From the NCBI RefSeq assembly GCF_965342175.1, contig NZ_CBDRBL010000022.1, positions 26,309 to 90,308 on the forward strand: a stretch of 64,000 nucleotides of DNA, in the 5' to 3' direction. The first letter of the stretch is position 1, and every line of letters begins with the position of its first letter. Made by a program: the position numbers and the translations under genes. The stretch is from Actinacidiphila sp965342175. GTDB taxonomy: Bacteria > Actinomycetota > Actinomycetes > Streptomycetales > Streptomycetaceae. This document shows positions 51,337 to 60,019 of this stretch, one piece after another. The notes under the pieces were generated by a model. It worked only from the letters and a program-made list of their open reading frames with translations. It did not search any database and had not been told where the DNA came from.

Positions 51337-52893
51337 TCAGGACGAGGACGCCGCGGGCCCCGCCGAACGGGCCTTGAAGGCGGCCTTGCGCGCCTCCTTG
51401 GCCAGCCGCTTGTCGGGGTGGATGCGGCCCATGGCCTCCAGGACGTCGGCGGTCGCCGGGTGGTCCACCCTCCAGGCGGTGGCGAAGAACCCGTCATGCC
51501 GGGCGACGAGGTCGGTGACCAGCTCACGCAGCAGCTCGGGGTCGTCATCGGCGTCCAGCTGGGCGGCGATGGTGTCCACGGTGAGCCAGAAGATCATTTC
51601 CTCGTCGGGGGCCGGGACGTCGGCCGCCTCGCGTTCGGTCAGCCAGACCCGTGCCAGTCCGCCGAGTTGACGATCCGTCAGGACCTCGCGCAGGGCCGGT
51701 TCCGCCTCGTCGCCGAGCAGGCTCAGCGCCTGCTGGGCCACCAGCCTGCGGCCGGGTGCGCTGCGGTCCTCGCCGCGCGCCGCCTCCAGCAGCTCGCGCG
51801 CCGCGTCGTACGGCTTGCGGTTGCCGAGCCAGACGTCGGCCTCCCGGCGGGCGATCGGGTACGGGTAACGGAACAGTGCCTCCAGGAGGACGGCTGCGGG
51901 CTCCCCGGCGAGATCGCCGACGACCGGGGCGTCCATACCGGCGTCCACCATCCGGGATCGCACGCCGTACACGCCGAGCGGGGTCAGCCGCACCATGCCG
52001 TAGCGGGAGACCTCCTCGAGCCCGGGCTCCTCCCCGAAGTCCGCCGCGCCCTCGGCAGGGCCCGCCTCCTCCGACTCGACCTCCTCGATCAGGGCGTCGT
52101 CCAGGGGCTGGTACTCCAGCAGCCCGGTGGCCGTGAGCAGCCGGAAGTGCTCGTCGAGGCGCATCATCGCCTCGGTGACGTCCTCCAGCAGGGCGTCGTT
52201 CGGCTCCTCCACGTCCTCGGGGATGACGAGGGACGCGGCCAGGACCGGCAGCGGCACGGCGTCCCCGGTGTCGCCGCCGGAGTCCTCCACGGCGGTGAAG
52301 AGGTAGAGGTTGGCGAGCGCGCCGTCGAGGAACCCGGCCTCCTCCTCCAGGTCCCAGTCCAGGGTGTCCAGGTCCAGCTCGCCGTCCGGGCCCAGCTCCT
52401 CCACCAGGCCGTCGAGGTCGGGGGTCGCGGCCTCGGCCAGCGCCGTGTCCAGTGCGGCCAGCCACACCTCCAGCACCTCGCGCGACCCGCCCGCGTCCAG
52501 TCGCCGCAGCGCCTCGCCGGGCACGGCGCGTCCCGCCGGCTCGTCCAGGGCCACGGTCCCGGGGTCGCCCCCGTCGCTGTCGTCCTCGTCCGGGGCGTCC
52601 TCGTCCGGGGCGTCCTCGATGTCGAGGTCGACGAGTCCGGCGTCGACGGCCACACCCCAGGCCTGAGCCGCGTCCGCCGGACCGTCCGGCTGCCCCTCCA
52701 GGCCCAGCTCACGGACGGCGCGGAGCACGTCCTCCTCGGTCAGCTCCCCCATCGCGTCCACAGTGACGTGCGGCGCGCACCAGCGCGCCAGACGTACCGC
52801 GCGGTCGAGGAGCGGTACGGCGAGTGCGAACCGCGCCAGCTCCTCCTCGGGCAGCAGCCTCACGGGCGGCAGGTCGAGGCGGTCAGCGGCCAT
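51337..52893 (-). CDS. Conserved hypothetical acidic protein, paralogue of the 17.3-kb gene product
   Basis: A 518-residue soluble, very acidic protein. No catalytic motif is recognised. Residues about 95-125 form an Asp/Glu run (DAPDEDAPDEDDSDGGD). The C-terminal third (TDRQLGGLARVWLTEREAAD ... EMIFWLTVDTIAAQLDADDD ... HPDKRLAKEARKAAFKARS) parallels the ending of the gene at 17289-18665, suggesting a shared helical-repeat fold and distant common origin. ATG 52893 is used, preceded by GAGACC. The gene sits upstream of phoX on the same strand, 176 bases away, so a shared operon is unlikely. Confidence 0.7.
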   Translation of the reverse strand: MAADRLDLPPVRLLPEEELARFALAVPLLDRAVRLARWCAPHVTVDAMGELTEEDVLRAVRELGLEGQPDGPADAAQAWGVAVDAGLVDLDIEDAPDEDAPDEDDSDGGDPGTVALDEPAGRAVPGEALRRLDAGGSREVLEVWLAALDTALAEAATPDLDGLVEELGPDGELDLDTLDWDLEEEAGFLDGALANLYLFTAVEDSGGDTGDAVPLPVLAASLVIPEDVEEPNDALLEDVTEAMMRLDEHFRLLTATGLLEYQPLDDALIEEVESEEAGPAEGAADFGEEPGLEEVSRYGMVRLTPLGVYGVRSRMVDAGMDAPVVGDLAGEPAAVLLEALFRYPYPIARREADVWLGNRKPYDAARELLEAARGEDRSAPGRRLVAQQALSLLGDEAEPALREVLTDRQLGGLARVWLTEREAADVPAPDEEMIFWLTVDTIAAQLDADDDPELLRELVTDLVARHDGFFATAWRVDHPATADVLEAMGRIHPDKRLAKEARKAAFKARSAGPAASSS

Positions 52894-53392
52894 GGCGGGG
52901 TCTCCAATACAGCGGTGTCGGGGCGCTTGAACGCGCAGCACCAGCCTAGACGTGTGAGCGCCCGGCGGGCGCGCTTCTCCTTTCCGTCACCCGCCGTTAC
53001 CGCGACGGTCGCGTGATCCGCCCGCGTCGCCGCCTCGGACGGGCCCGGGACATCCGTGACCACCGGTGGGGCGGAAGTGACGTGTCGGACGGGCGACCGC
53101 CCCGGGACCACCAGGCTCCACGCGCCCGGGCTCCTCGCGCCGACGGGCGCGCGGTGTCCCGGGCCGCGCGGTCCGCCGCGACGGCGCGGCGCTGCCCGGC
53201 GAGGCGGTCCAGGGGCCACCGCGGGGTGCGGCCGCGGAGGCTCACCGCCGGCGCCGGCAGCGCAGGTCCGTACGACCCCACCGTCCCGGGGCGGCGACGA
53301 ACGGCGCCTGACGGGTCACACGGGAGCGGTGCCTGAACTGGTTCCCCCCAGGGGCCGGTATGACGATCCGACAACCTCCCTAGGATGTGCGG
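52894..53392. other. 499-base stretch without a gene
   Basis: Divergent promoter region between the hypothetical gene and the mannosyltransferase gene. Nothing recognisable apart from a TAGGAT box at 53381-53386, six bases before GTG 53393, suggesting a leaderless transcript for the latter. Confidence 0.5.
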
Positions 53393-55117
53393 GTGACGAC
53401 GGACACCGCTACGCCGGACCACACCGACGACGCCGGCGCCCCCCGGGAGGCGACCGCCGCCGACTGGCCGCTGCGACTGCGCCGGTTCGGCCACCGCCCG
53501 CGCCCCCGCACCGACGCCCGCGAGCGGCTGGTCCCGCCCTTTCCCGAACCGGGCACCCGCGCCTGGCAGGCCCTGGGTCTCGGGCCGGCACGGGCGTACC
53601 GCGCCGCACGGGCCATGGGCTGGCTCGGTCCCGTCCTGGTCGCCGTCTTCGCCGGCGTGCTGCGCTTCGTGAGCCTCGGCAGCCCGCACGCCATCGTGTT
53701 CGACGAGACCTTCTACGCCAAGGACGCCTGGTCCCTGCTCCAGCTCGGCTACGAGGGCGGCTGGGGGGACCGCAAGGTCTCGGACCCGCAGATCCTGGGA
53801 GACCCCCAGACCATCCCCCTCGACGCGACCGGCCAGTTCATGGCCCACCCGCCGATGGGCAAGTGGGTCATCGCGCTCGGCGAGTGGATGTTCGGCCTGA
53901 ACCCGCTCGGCTGGCGCTTCATGGCGGCGGTGCTCGGCACGCTGTCGGTGCTGATGCTGTGCCGCATAGGCCGCCGCCTGTTCCGCTCCACGGCGCTGGG
54001 CTGCCTGGCCGGCGGGCTGATGGCGGTCGACGGGCTGCACTTCGTGCTGAGCCGTGTCGCCCTGCTCGACGTGGTCGTCATGTTCTTCGTCCTCGCGGCG
54101 TTCGGCTGCCTGCTGATCGACCGCGACCACGCGCGGGCCCGGCTCGCCGCGGCCCTCCCCCGAGACGGCGACGGCATCGCCGGCCCTGACCGGGACACCG
54201 GTGCCCGCGCGGGCACCGGACCGCGGCCCTGGCGGCTCGCGGCAGGCGCGCTGCTGGGCCTCGCCTCCGCCGTCAAGTGGAACGGCCTGTACTTCCTGGC
54301 GTTCTTCCTGCTGCTGACCGTGCTCTGGGACGTCGGCGCCCGGCGCCTGGCCGGGGCTCGCCGCCCCTACCGAGCGGTGCTCCGCCGCGACCTCCCCTGG
54401 TCGTTGCTGTCCGTCGTCCCGGTCGCGCTGGCGAGCTACCTGGTGACCTGGACCGGCTGGTTCCTCAGCGACGACGGCTACGGCCGGCACTGGGCGGACG
54501 GCCGCGGAGGCATGTGGTCGTGGATCCCCGCGCCGCTGCGCAGCTTCTGGCACTACGAGTACGCGGTCTACCAGTTCAACGTCGGCCTGGACGACCCGCA
54601 CCCCTACGAGTCCAACCCGTGGAGCTGGCTCGTCCTGGGCCGGCCCGTGTCCTTCTTCTACGAGTCCCCCAAGCTGGGACAGGACGGCTGCGGCGTCGCC
54701 GACTGCTCACGGGAGATCCTCGCGCTCGGCACGCCCCTGCTGTGGTGGGCTGCGTGCTTCGCCCTCGCCTACCTGCTGTACCGCTGGGCGCTGCGCCGCG
54801 ACTGGCGCGCCGGCGCCGTCCTGTGCGCGGTCGCCGCGGGCTACCTGCCGTGGTTCCACTACCAGGACCGCACCATCTTCTCCTTCTACGCCGTGGTCTT
54901 CCTGCCCTACCTCTGCCTCGCCCTCGCCATGATGCTGGGCGCACTGCTGGGCCGGGCCGGGGCGACCGAACGCCGCCGCGCCTTCGGCGCGGTGGCCGCG
55001 GGCGTGCTCGTCCTGCTGATCGTCTGGAACTTCATCTACTTCTTCCCGATCTACACCGGGCAGACGATCCCCTACAACGACTGGCACGCCCGGATGTGGC
55101 TGAGCACCTGGGTGTGA
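53393..55117 (+). CDS. pmt: Protein O-mannosyltransferase (PMT, GT39 family)
   Basis: A 574-residue integral membrane enzyme that moves mannose from polyprenyl-phosphate mannose to Ser/Thr of exported proteins during Sec export; in Streptomyces it is needed for glycoprotein and phage-receptor formation. The first helix is followed by the catalytic loop FVSLGSPHAIVFDETFYAKD, then GQFMAHPPMGKWVIALGEWM. About 11 helices follow, with the conserved WTGWFLSDDGYGRHWAD and WFHYQDRTIFSFYAVVFLPY loops. GTG 53393 lies six bases after a TAGGAT -10-like box, which would give a leaderless mRNA; GTG 53387 is the alternative. No partner gene is adjacent. Confidence 0.93.
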   Translation: MTTDTATPDHTDDAGAPREATAADWPLRLRRFGHRPRPRTDARERLVPPFPEPGTRAWQALGLGPARAYRAARAMGWLGPVLVAVFAGVLRFVSLGSPHAIVFDETFYAKDAWSLLQLGYEGGWGDRKVSDPQILGDPQTIPLDATGQFMAHPPMGKWVIALGEWMFGLNPLGWRFMAAVLGTLSVLMLCRIGRRLFRSTALGCLAGGLMAVDGLHFVLSRVALLDVVVMFFVLAAFGCLLIDRDHARARLAAALPRDGDGIAGPDRDTGARAGTGPRPWRLAAGALLGLASAVKWNGLYFLAFFLLLTVLWDVGARRLAGARRPYRAVLRRDLPWSLLSVVPVALASYLVTWTGWFLSDDGYGRHWADGRGGMWSWIPAPLRSFWHYEYAVYQFNVGLDDPHPYESNPWSWLVLGRPVSFFYESPKLGQDGCGVADCSREILALGTPLLWWAACFALAYLLYRWALRRDWRAGAVLCAVAAGYLPWFHYQDRTIFSFYAVVFLPYLCLALAMMLGALLGRAGATERRRAFGAVAAGVLVLLIVWNFIYFFPIYTGQTIPYNDWHARMWLSTWV

Positions 55118-55304
55118 GCAGGACCGCCGCAAGCGTTCCCCGAGCGCGCCGCGGACCGCGGTCCGGCCGTGTGCGGATCGCACGGCCGTGCCCGGCGCGC
55201 CAGTCCCGCCCCGGCTCACCCGGGCCGCATACGCTGCGAAGACGTCCTGGCGTCCTCGGTGACGCGTGGCAGCAGGACACCGCCGGACGCGGGAAGGGTG
55301 TGGC

Positions 55305-55787
55305 ATGGCAGCCCCAGACGTGCACCTTCGGGAGATCACCGACGCCGACCGGGAGGCCGTCCGCGCCCTGCGGGTCCGACGTGACCAGAAGCAGTTCGTC
55401 GCGTCCGTGTCCCTGTCGCTCAAGCAGGCCGCGAAGATGCCGGACGCCCACCCCTGGTACCGCGCCGTGTACCGCGGCGACGAGCCGGTCGGCTTTGTCA
55501 TGCTCTCCTGGAGACCGCCGTCCGGCCCCTACCAGGACCGGCACTTCATCTGGCGACTTCTGGTCGACAAGCGGTACCAGGGGCGCGGCATCGGTCGTGA
55601 GGTGCTGACGCAGATCGCCGACCTGGTCCGTGCGGACGGCGGAACCGAACTGCTGACCAGCTACGAACCCGGGGACGGCGAGCCGTGGCCCTTCTACCGG
55701 AAGTTCGGCTTCGAGCCCACCGGGGACGTCGACGACGGCGAGATCGTGCTGCGGCTCCAACTCCCTCCCGGCCGCTCCGCGACGTGA
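55305..55787 (+). CDS. GNAT family N-acetyltransferase
   Basis: A 160-residue acetyltransferase-fold protein. Its acetyl-CoA pyrophosphate loop is LVDKRYQGRGIGREVLTQIA (R-x-x-G-x-G), after FVMLSWRPPSGPYQDRHFIW; the ending is PFYRKFGFEPTGDVDDGEIV. This resembles the spermine/spermidine acetyltransferase BltD-like branch, but the acceptor cannot be read. ATG 55305 is used, with GGAAGGG about 8 bases before it. It follows the mannosyltransferase gene by 187 bases with no visible link. Confidence 0.88.
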   Translation: MAAPDVHLREITDADREAVRALRVRRDQKQFVASVSLSLKQAAKMPDAHPWYRAVYRGDEPVGFVMLSWRPPSGPYQDRHFIWRLLVDKRYQGRGIGREVLTQIADLVRADGGTELLTSYEPGDGEPWPFYRKFGFEPTGDVDDGEIVLRLQLPPGRSAT

Positions 55788-56286
55788 CCGGCGCCGGATG
55801 CGGCGGACCTCCTTCGGCGGGCCGGCGGCCGCTGGGCAGCGGTTCCGGGCCTGGGAACGACGCCCGCGTTCTGATCGCTGCCACCTCTCGCGCCTCCCCC
55901 CGCACACGACCGAAGAGCGGACCCCCCGGCCGCGGATTCCGCAGCGCTCCGGATTCCACAACGATCCCCGCCCGTGCCGGCCCTCAAGGACGTCGACGCA
56001 CGAGGGCTGTTTCATGCGAATTCCGCGCGGCATCGGCCACCACCCGGGGAGGGGAGAAGAATCGTGCACCGCCCTCACGGAGATCCCACCAGCTCGCGAC
56101 TCCTCTTTTCTCATTTTCTCGCGGCCGCTCCATGACGCGATCCGCAGGCACCGGCCTCCCCGGAGCGGACGATGGAAAAATGCGAATTCGCCAGAATCGG
56201 AGCAGACGGGAGGGAGCCGCCCGGCCACGGCCGGGCAGCCCCTCACCGAGATCTCCAGGGGTCTTCCCTCGTGCGGCGCCGCGTGG
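55788..56286. other. 499-base stretch without a gene
   Basis: No supported coding frame. GCCCGGCC-AC-GGCCGGGC (56219-56236) is a perfect stem 50 bases past the stop of the following leftward gene, probably its terminator. The ten-base string ATGCGAATTC occurs twice (about 56034 and 56180). Confidence 0.55.
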
Positions 56287-56631
56287 TTACGGCACAAGAA
56301 CCACGGAATTGATGGGCGTCATGTCGTACGGGTCGTATTCGCCCGTACCACGGACGACGCTGCTGCAGTTGGTGCCGTTGTACCCCAGGCAGACCTGGAA
56401 GCCCGCGCCGCCGGTCTGGCTGTTGACCAGTACGCGGTATCCGAGGACGTTCGACAGGTTGTGGTAGCCGTAGCTGTAGAAGATGTTCCTGCTCAGGATG
56501 CTGCCGTTCGTCTCACGGATGCACACCGCTCCCGACGGGCACGGCGTCGCCGCGCTGGCGCCGGGCGCCATGGCGAGCCCACCCCCGACGGCCATGGTCA
56601 GTGCCGCGGCGATCGTCACGATCTTGCGCAT
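56287..56631 (-). CDS. Small secreted Cys-containing protein (I36 inhibitor-like)
   Basis: A 114-residue exported protein. Signal peptide MRKIVTIAAALTMAVGGGLA continues to ASA, cleaved near residue 27. The mature part starts ATPCPSGAVCIRE, like the beginning of peptidase-inhibitor family I36 (gamma-crystallin-like) proteins, and has four Cys (31, 37, 81, 89), likely two disulfides: CPSGAVC and CLGYNGTNC. No activity can be assigned. GGGGG lies about 9 bases before ATG 56631. It is divergent from another small secreted protein. Confidence 0.75.
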   Translation of the reverse strand: MRKIVTIAAALTMAVGGGLAMAPGASAATPCPSGAVCIRETNGSILSRNIFYSYGYHNLSNVLGYRVLVNSQTGGAGFQVCLGYNGTNCSSVVRGTGEYDPYDMTPINSVVLVP

Positions 56632-57134
56632 AGCGCCATCCCCCTTGCGTCCTGACACCCCGATCCGAGGCACATCACAAGAGTGCAAGCAATGCCCCTC
56701 TGTCACCAGCGGCACTTCCGGCCATTCCTCCATCGCGCGGACGCATGGCCGTCGCGAGGTCGGGACGTCCGTTCCGGCGACGCACTGCCCATGTTCCGCT
56801 GGGCGCGCACAAAAATGGGCCTTGTTCCAGGAATCCTGAATCGAGTCAAGCACCTTACAAGCCAGGCTCCTCTACAACGCGCCATTCTTGCCCGGTCCGC
56901 CCCGGCGTGCGGGCGGGGTCGCATTAAGGGGCCGATTCAGCCATCCTCCCGCAGGCCGGCTCCATTTCGAGTGCCTGCTCAGCCCTCCCCCACTGCGAAT
57001 AGCCGCAGGTCGGCAGAGTGTCCGATGGCGGCATCAATCAATCTCACCAAGTTTGCCAGTACATCGACAAACGGATCCCACTTCAGGCAAGGTGGCTCCC
57101 GTTCCACCCCGCGGATCAACGCAAAGGAGCACTG
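56632..57134. other. 503-base divergent promoter region of two secreted-protein genes
   Basis: No supported coding frame. The sequence is visibly less G+C rich than the rest of the window. It must hold divergent promoters for the two small secreted proteins; I recognise no specific operator. Confidence 0.5.
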
Positions 57135-57500
57135 ATGCGCAACACGCTGAAGCGTAAGGCGGCCATGGGACTGGCGGCTGTGGCGATGGCCGCAGGTGGC
57201 GTCGTCTTCTCCGGAGGCTCCGCCAGCGCCGAACCCCTGTGCAACTACATATCCGACTCGTCCCGGCCGACGATCTACCCCACGAACGTGAGCTCGGCAG
57301 TCAAGCAGATCCAGTGCCTGATCAACAACTACAGCAACTACCCGTACTGGCTCGATGTGGACGGCGAGTACGGGCCGGCGACCAAGGACGCCGTCGGCTA
57401 CGTGCAGTCCTGCAACCGGACGTCCGGGGGCGTGGACTACATCGTGGGTTCCAGCACGTGGAACGCGCTGTACAACCCCATCGCGGCCTGTCGCCTGTAG
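57135..57500 (+). CDS. Small secreted peptidoglycan-binding-like protein
   Basis: A 121-residue exported protein. Signal peptide: MRNTLKRKAAMGLAAVAMAA to ASA (about residue 32). The mature part resembles a PG_binding_1 domain: VKQIQCLINNYSNYPYWLDV followed by DGEYGPATKDAVGYVQSCNR, the DGxxGPxT motif of that fold. It has four Cys (C36 in LCNY, IQC, QSC and AACRL), probably two disulfides. There is no catalytic domain, so it may bind wall material only. ATG 57135 has AAGGAG 6 bases upstream. Confidence 0.8.
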   Translation: MRNTLKRKAAMGLAAVAMAAGGVVFSGGSASAEPLCNYISDSSRPTIYPTNVSSAVKQIQCLINNYSNYPYWLDVDGEYGPATKDAVGYVQSCNRTSGGVDYIVGSSTWNALYNPIAACRL

Positions 57501-57568
57501 TCGGGCACGCCGGAACGCGGCTGCCGCGTTTCCGGCCTCGAGAGACACGCTGGACGAGCACGGAGACC

Positions 57569-57612
57569 GCGAGCGCCCTCCCCGGCCGCCCTGGGTCGGG
57601 GAGGGCGCTCGC
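57569..57612. terminator. Bidirectional terminator
   Basis: GCGAGCGCCCTCCCC (57569-57583) pairs perfectly over 15 bp with 57598-57612, between the convergent secreted-protein and dapD genes. Confidence 0.88.
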
Positions 57613-57680
57613 TCGCGCGGGCCGGCGCGGCCTCCGGTGCGGGGCCGGGCACGACACCCGGCCCGCAACTCGACGCTCCG

Positions 57681-58673
57681 TCAGTTGTGGCTGTGGAGCA
57701 TCTCGTTGAGCCCACCCCACGAACCCTTGCGCTGGATCACCTCGACCGTGCCGGTGACGGAGTTGCGGCGGAAGAGGAGGTTGTCGGCGCCGGAGAGCTC
57801 CTTGGCCTTGACGATGGTCTCGTCGGGGAGGGTGACCCGGGTGCCCGCCGTGACGTAGAGCCCGGCCTCGACCACGCAGTCGTCGCCCAGGGAGATGCCG
57901 ATACCGGCCTCCGCGCCGAGCAGGCAGCGCTCGCCGATGGAGATGACGGACGTGCCGCCGCCGGACAGGGTGCCCATGATCGAGGCGCCGCCACCGATGT
58001 CGGAGCCGTCGCCGACGATGACGCCCTGGCTGATGCGGCCCTCGACCATGGAGGTGCCCAGCGTGCCGGCGTTGAAGTTGCAGAAGCCCTCGTGCATCAC
58101 GGTCGTACCGGACGCGAGGTGGGCGCCGAGGCGGACGCGGTCCGCGTCGGCGATGCGCACCCCGGCGGGGACGACGTAGTCCGTCATGCGCGGGAACTTG
58201 TCGACGCCGTACACCGACAGGTGCAGGCCCTCGGCCCGGGAGGCGAGGCGGGTGCGCTCGATGGCGCCGACGGGGACGGGACCGAGGGAGGTCCAGACGA
58301 CGTTGGCCAGGAGACCGAAAATGCCGTCCAGGTTCTGCTCGTTGGGCTTCACCAGGCGGTGGCTCAGCAGGTGCAGGCGCAGGTAGGCGTCGTGGGCGTC
58401 GAGCGGCTTGTCGTCGATCGAGGCGATGACGGTGCGGACGGCGACGACCTCGACGCCACGACGGGGGTCCGGCCCCAGCGCCCTGGGGGCGGCGTCGCCC
58501 AGCAGTTCGGCGGCCTGGTCCGCGGTGAGCCGTTCGGTCCCGGCGGGCCCAGGCGCCGCCACGAGCTCGGGCGCGGGGAACCAGGTGTCGAGGACGGTGC
58601 CGTCGTCGGCGATCGTGGCGAGGCCTGCGGCGACGGCACCAGTGGCGCGAGAGGTGGCGGTCGTGTCAGTCAT
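57681..58673 (-). CDS. dapD: 2,3,4,5-Tetrahydropyridine-2,6-dicarboxylate N-succinyltransferase DapD
   Basis: A 330-residue enzyme of lysine/diaminopimelate synthesis, transferring succinyl from succinyl-CoA to tetrahydrodipicolinate. It is the actinobacterial form: an N-terminal domain with LRLHLLSHRLVKPNEQNLDG, then a left-handed beta-helix of hexapeptide repeats (VRLGAHLASGTTVMHEGFCN, GTSMVEGRISQGVIVGDGSD, SIGERCLLGAEAGIGISLGD) and the ending IQRKGSWGGLNEMLHSHN. ATG 58673 starts 10 bases after the stop of an upstream MFS gene on the same strand; no clear ribosome binding site is seen there. Confidence 0.95.
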   Translation of the reverse strand: MTDTTATSRATGAVAAGLATIADDGTVLDTWFPAPELVAAPGPAGTERLTADQAAELLGDAAPRALGPDPRRGVEVVAVRTVIASIDDKPLDAHDAYLRLHLLSHRLVKPNEQNLDGIFGLLANVVWTSLGPVPVGAIERTRLASRAEGLHLSVYGVDKFPRMTDYVVPAGVRIADADRVRLGAHLASGTTVMHEGFCNFNAGTLGTSMVEGRISQGVIVGDGSDIGGGASIMGTLSGGGTSVISIGERCLLGAEAGIGISLGDDCVVEAGLYVTAGTRVTLPDETIVKAKELSGADNLLFRRNSVTGTVEVIQRKGSWGGLNEMLHSHN

Positions 58674-58683
58674 GAGTCGAACG

Positions 58684-59952
58684 CTAGTCGCTGCGCCCCG
58701 CGCTTGCCCAACCGGCCCGCCATCCGGAACGCCGCCGCGCCGCGGCCGACACGCCCCCGGCGGACTTCGCCGCGCCGGCCCCTCCCCCCGTACCGCGCCT
58801 CCACCGCGCGGCGGCCGCCAGCAGCACGATCCCGCTCGCCCCGGCCAGCGCCGCGCAGACCGGCCACAGCGCGCCGGGCGAGGCGTCGTAGAGGGCGCCG
58901 CCGAGGGGCGGGGCGAGAACGGTGCCGCTGGCGGAGGCCCCCGCGTACAAGGACTGGAAGCGGCCCTGCAGGTGCTCGGGGGCGCTGTCGGCCGCATAGG
59001 CGGTGGCCGTGGTCTTGTAGAGGATCTCCCCCGCTGTGAGGAGCACCATCATCGTCACCGCGGTGGCGAGGTATGCGCCGCCGACCAGGGCCGCGTATCC
59101 GGCGCCGACGAGGACGAGCCCGACGCTGATGATCGGCAAGGGCGGACGCCGGCGCAGAGCGATGGCGGCCGGGATCTCCAGGCAGAGGATGACGCCGCCG
59201 TTGACGGCGATCAGCAGGCCGTACACGTCCGTTCCGATGCCGTGGTCGGCGAGCCAGACGGGCAGGGTGGAGTACTGCTGCCGGTAGACGGTGTCGGTGA
59301 CGAGGATCGTCGCCAGCAGTACCACGACGGCGGGCCGGGCGCGCAGCGCCGCCCACAGCCCGTCGGCGCGGGCTCGCGGCCCCGGCCGGCCCCGGCGGGC
59401 GCTTCCCGCCGGCAGCGCGAGGGCCGCGTAGCCGGCGAAGAGCAGCGTGCCGAGGCCGTCGGCGACGAAGAGCCAGGTGTACGAGGTGTGGGCGGCCAGC
59501 AGCGCGCCGAGCGGCGGCCCTACGGTGAAACCGGCGTTGGAGGCGAAGCGGAACACGGCGAAGCCCTGGCGGCGGGCTCCCTCGGGCATGGAGACGGCGA
59601 CGAGCGCGGCGTTGGCGGCGCGCACCGTGCCGGCCGCGTACTGCGCCAGCAGCAGGACGGGCAGCAGCGCGGCGGTGGGAAGGGCGGGCAGCGCGACGAG
59701 TCCGGCGCCGGAGACGGCGGACCCTGCGAGCAGGACGCGGCGGTGCCCGAGGTGGTCGCCGAACCAGCCGCCCGTGAAGTTCCCGGCGACCAGGCCCACC
59801 CCGCCCGTACCGGCGATGAGCCCGGCCTGCGGGACGGGCAGGCCCCGCACCGAGGTCAGCCAGACGAACAGGTAGACGAACGTGAAGCTCACCACCGCGT
59901 TCGTGAAGACCCCCGCCGCCAGCGTCCAGACGACCCTGGGCACCTCGCGCAT
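58684..59952 (-). CDS. MFS transporter 1
   Basis: A 422-residue major facilitator with about 12 helices. The loop 2-3 motif A is GGWFGDHLGHRRVLLAGSAV and helix 4 contains AQYAAGTVRAANAALVAVSM; motif A-like sequence recurs with ALRRRPPLPII. Substrate unknown; such proteins are often drug or metabolite exporters. It is highly similar to the product of 60885-62108, sharing DTVYRQQYSTLPV, HLQGRFQSLYAGAS and VNGGVIL-type segments. Start ATG 59952 is inferred from alignment with it. It is divergent from the HxlR-peroxiredoxin gene, with an inverted repeat between. Confidence 0.88.
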   Translation of the reverse strand: MREVPRVVWTLAAGVFTNAVVSFTFVYLFVWLTSVRGLPVPQAGLIAGTGGVGLVAGNFTGGWFGDHLGHRRVLLAGSAVSGAGLVALPALPTAALLPVLLLAQYAAGTVRAANAALVAVSMPEGARRQGFAVFRFASNAGFTVGPPLGALLAAHTSYTWLFVADGLGTLLFAGYAALALPAGSARRGRPGPRARADGLWAALRARPAVVVLLATILVTDTVYRQQYSTLPVWLADHGIGTDVYGLLIAVNGGVILCLEIPAAIALRRRPPLPIISVGLVLVGAGYAALVGGAYLATAVTMMVLLTAGEILYKTTATAYAADSAPEHLQGRFQSLYAGASASGTVLAPPLGGALYDASPGALWPVCAALAGASGIVLLAAAARWRRGTGGGAGAAKSAGGVSAAARRRSGWRAGWASAGRSD

Positions 59953-59973
59953 GCCCCGCACCCCCCCGTTGCG

Positions 59974-59998
59974 AGTAAGTTCCTTTTGGGAACTCACT
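59974..59998. promoter_or_regulatory. Inverted-repeat operator between MFS 1 and the HxlR fusion gene
   Basis: AGTAAGTTCC (59974-59983) and GGAACTCACT (59989-59998) are inverted repeats with one mismatch and a 5-base spacer. It lies 22 bases before each start (59952 leftward, 60020 rightward) and fits the short spaced palindromes that HxlR-type regulators bind. Confidence 0.65.
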
Positions 59999-60019
59999 TC
60001 CGGGTGGCAGGATAGCGGC

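Noticed and set aside
56034..56190. Repeated ATGCGAATTC strings as a direct-repeat element
   Set aside because: Only two copies, ten bases long, without flanking structure.
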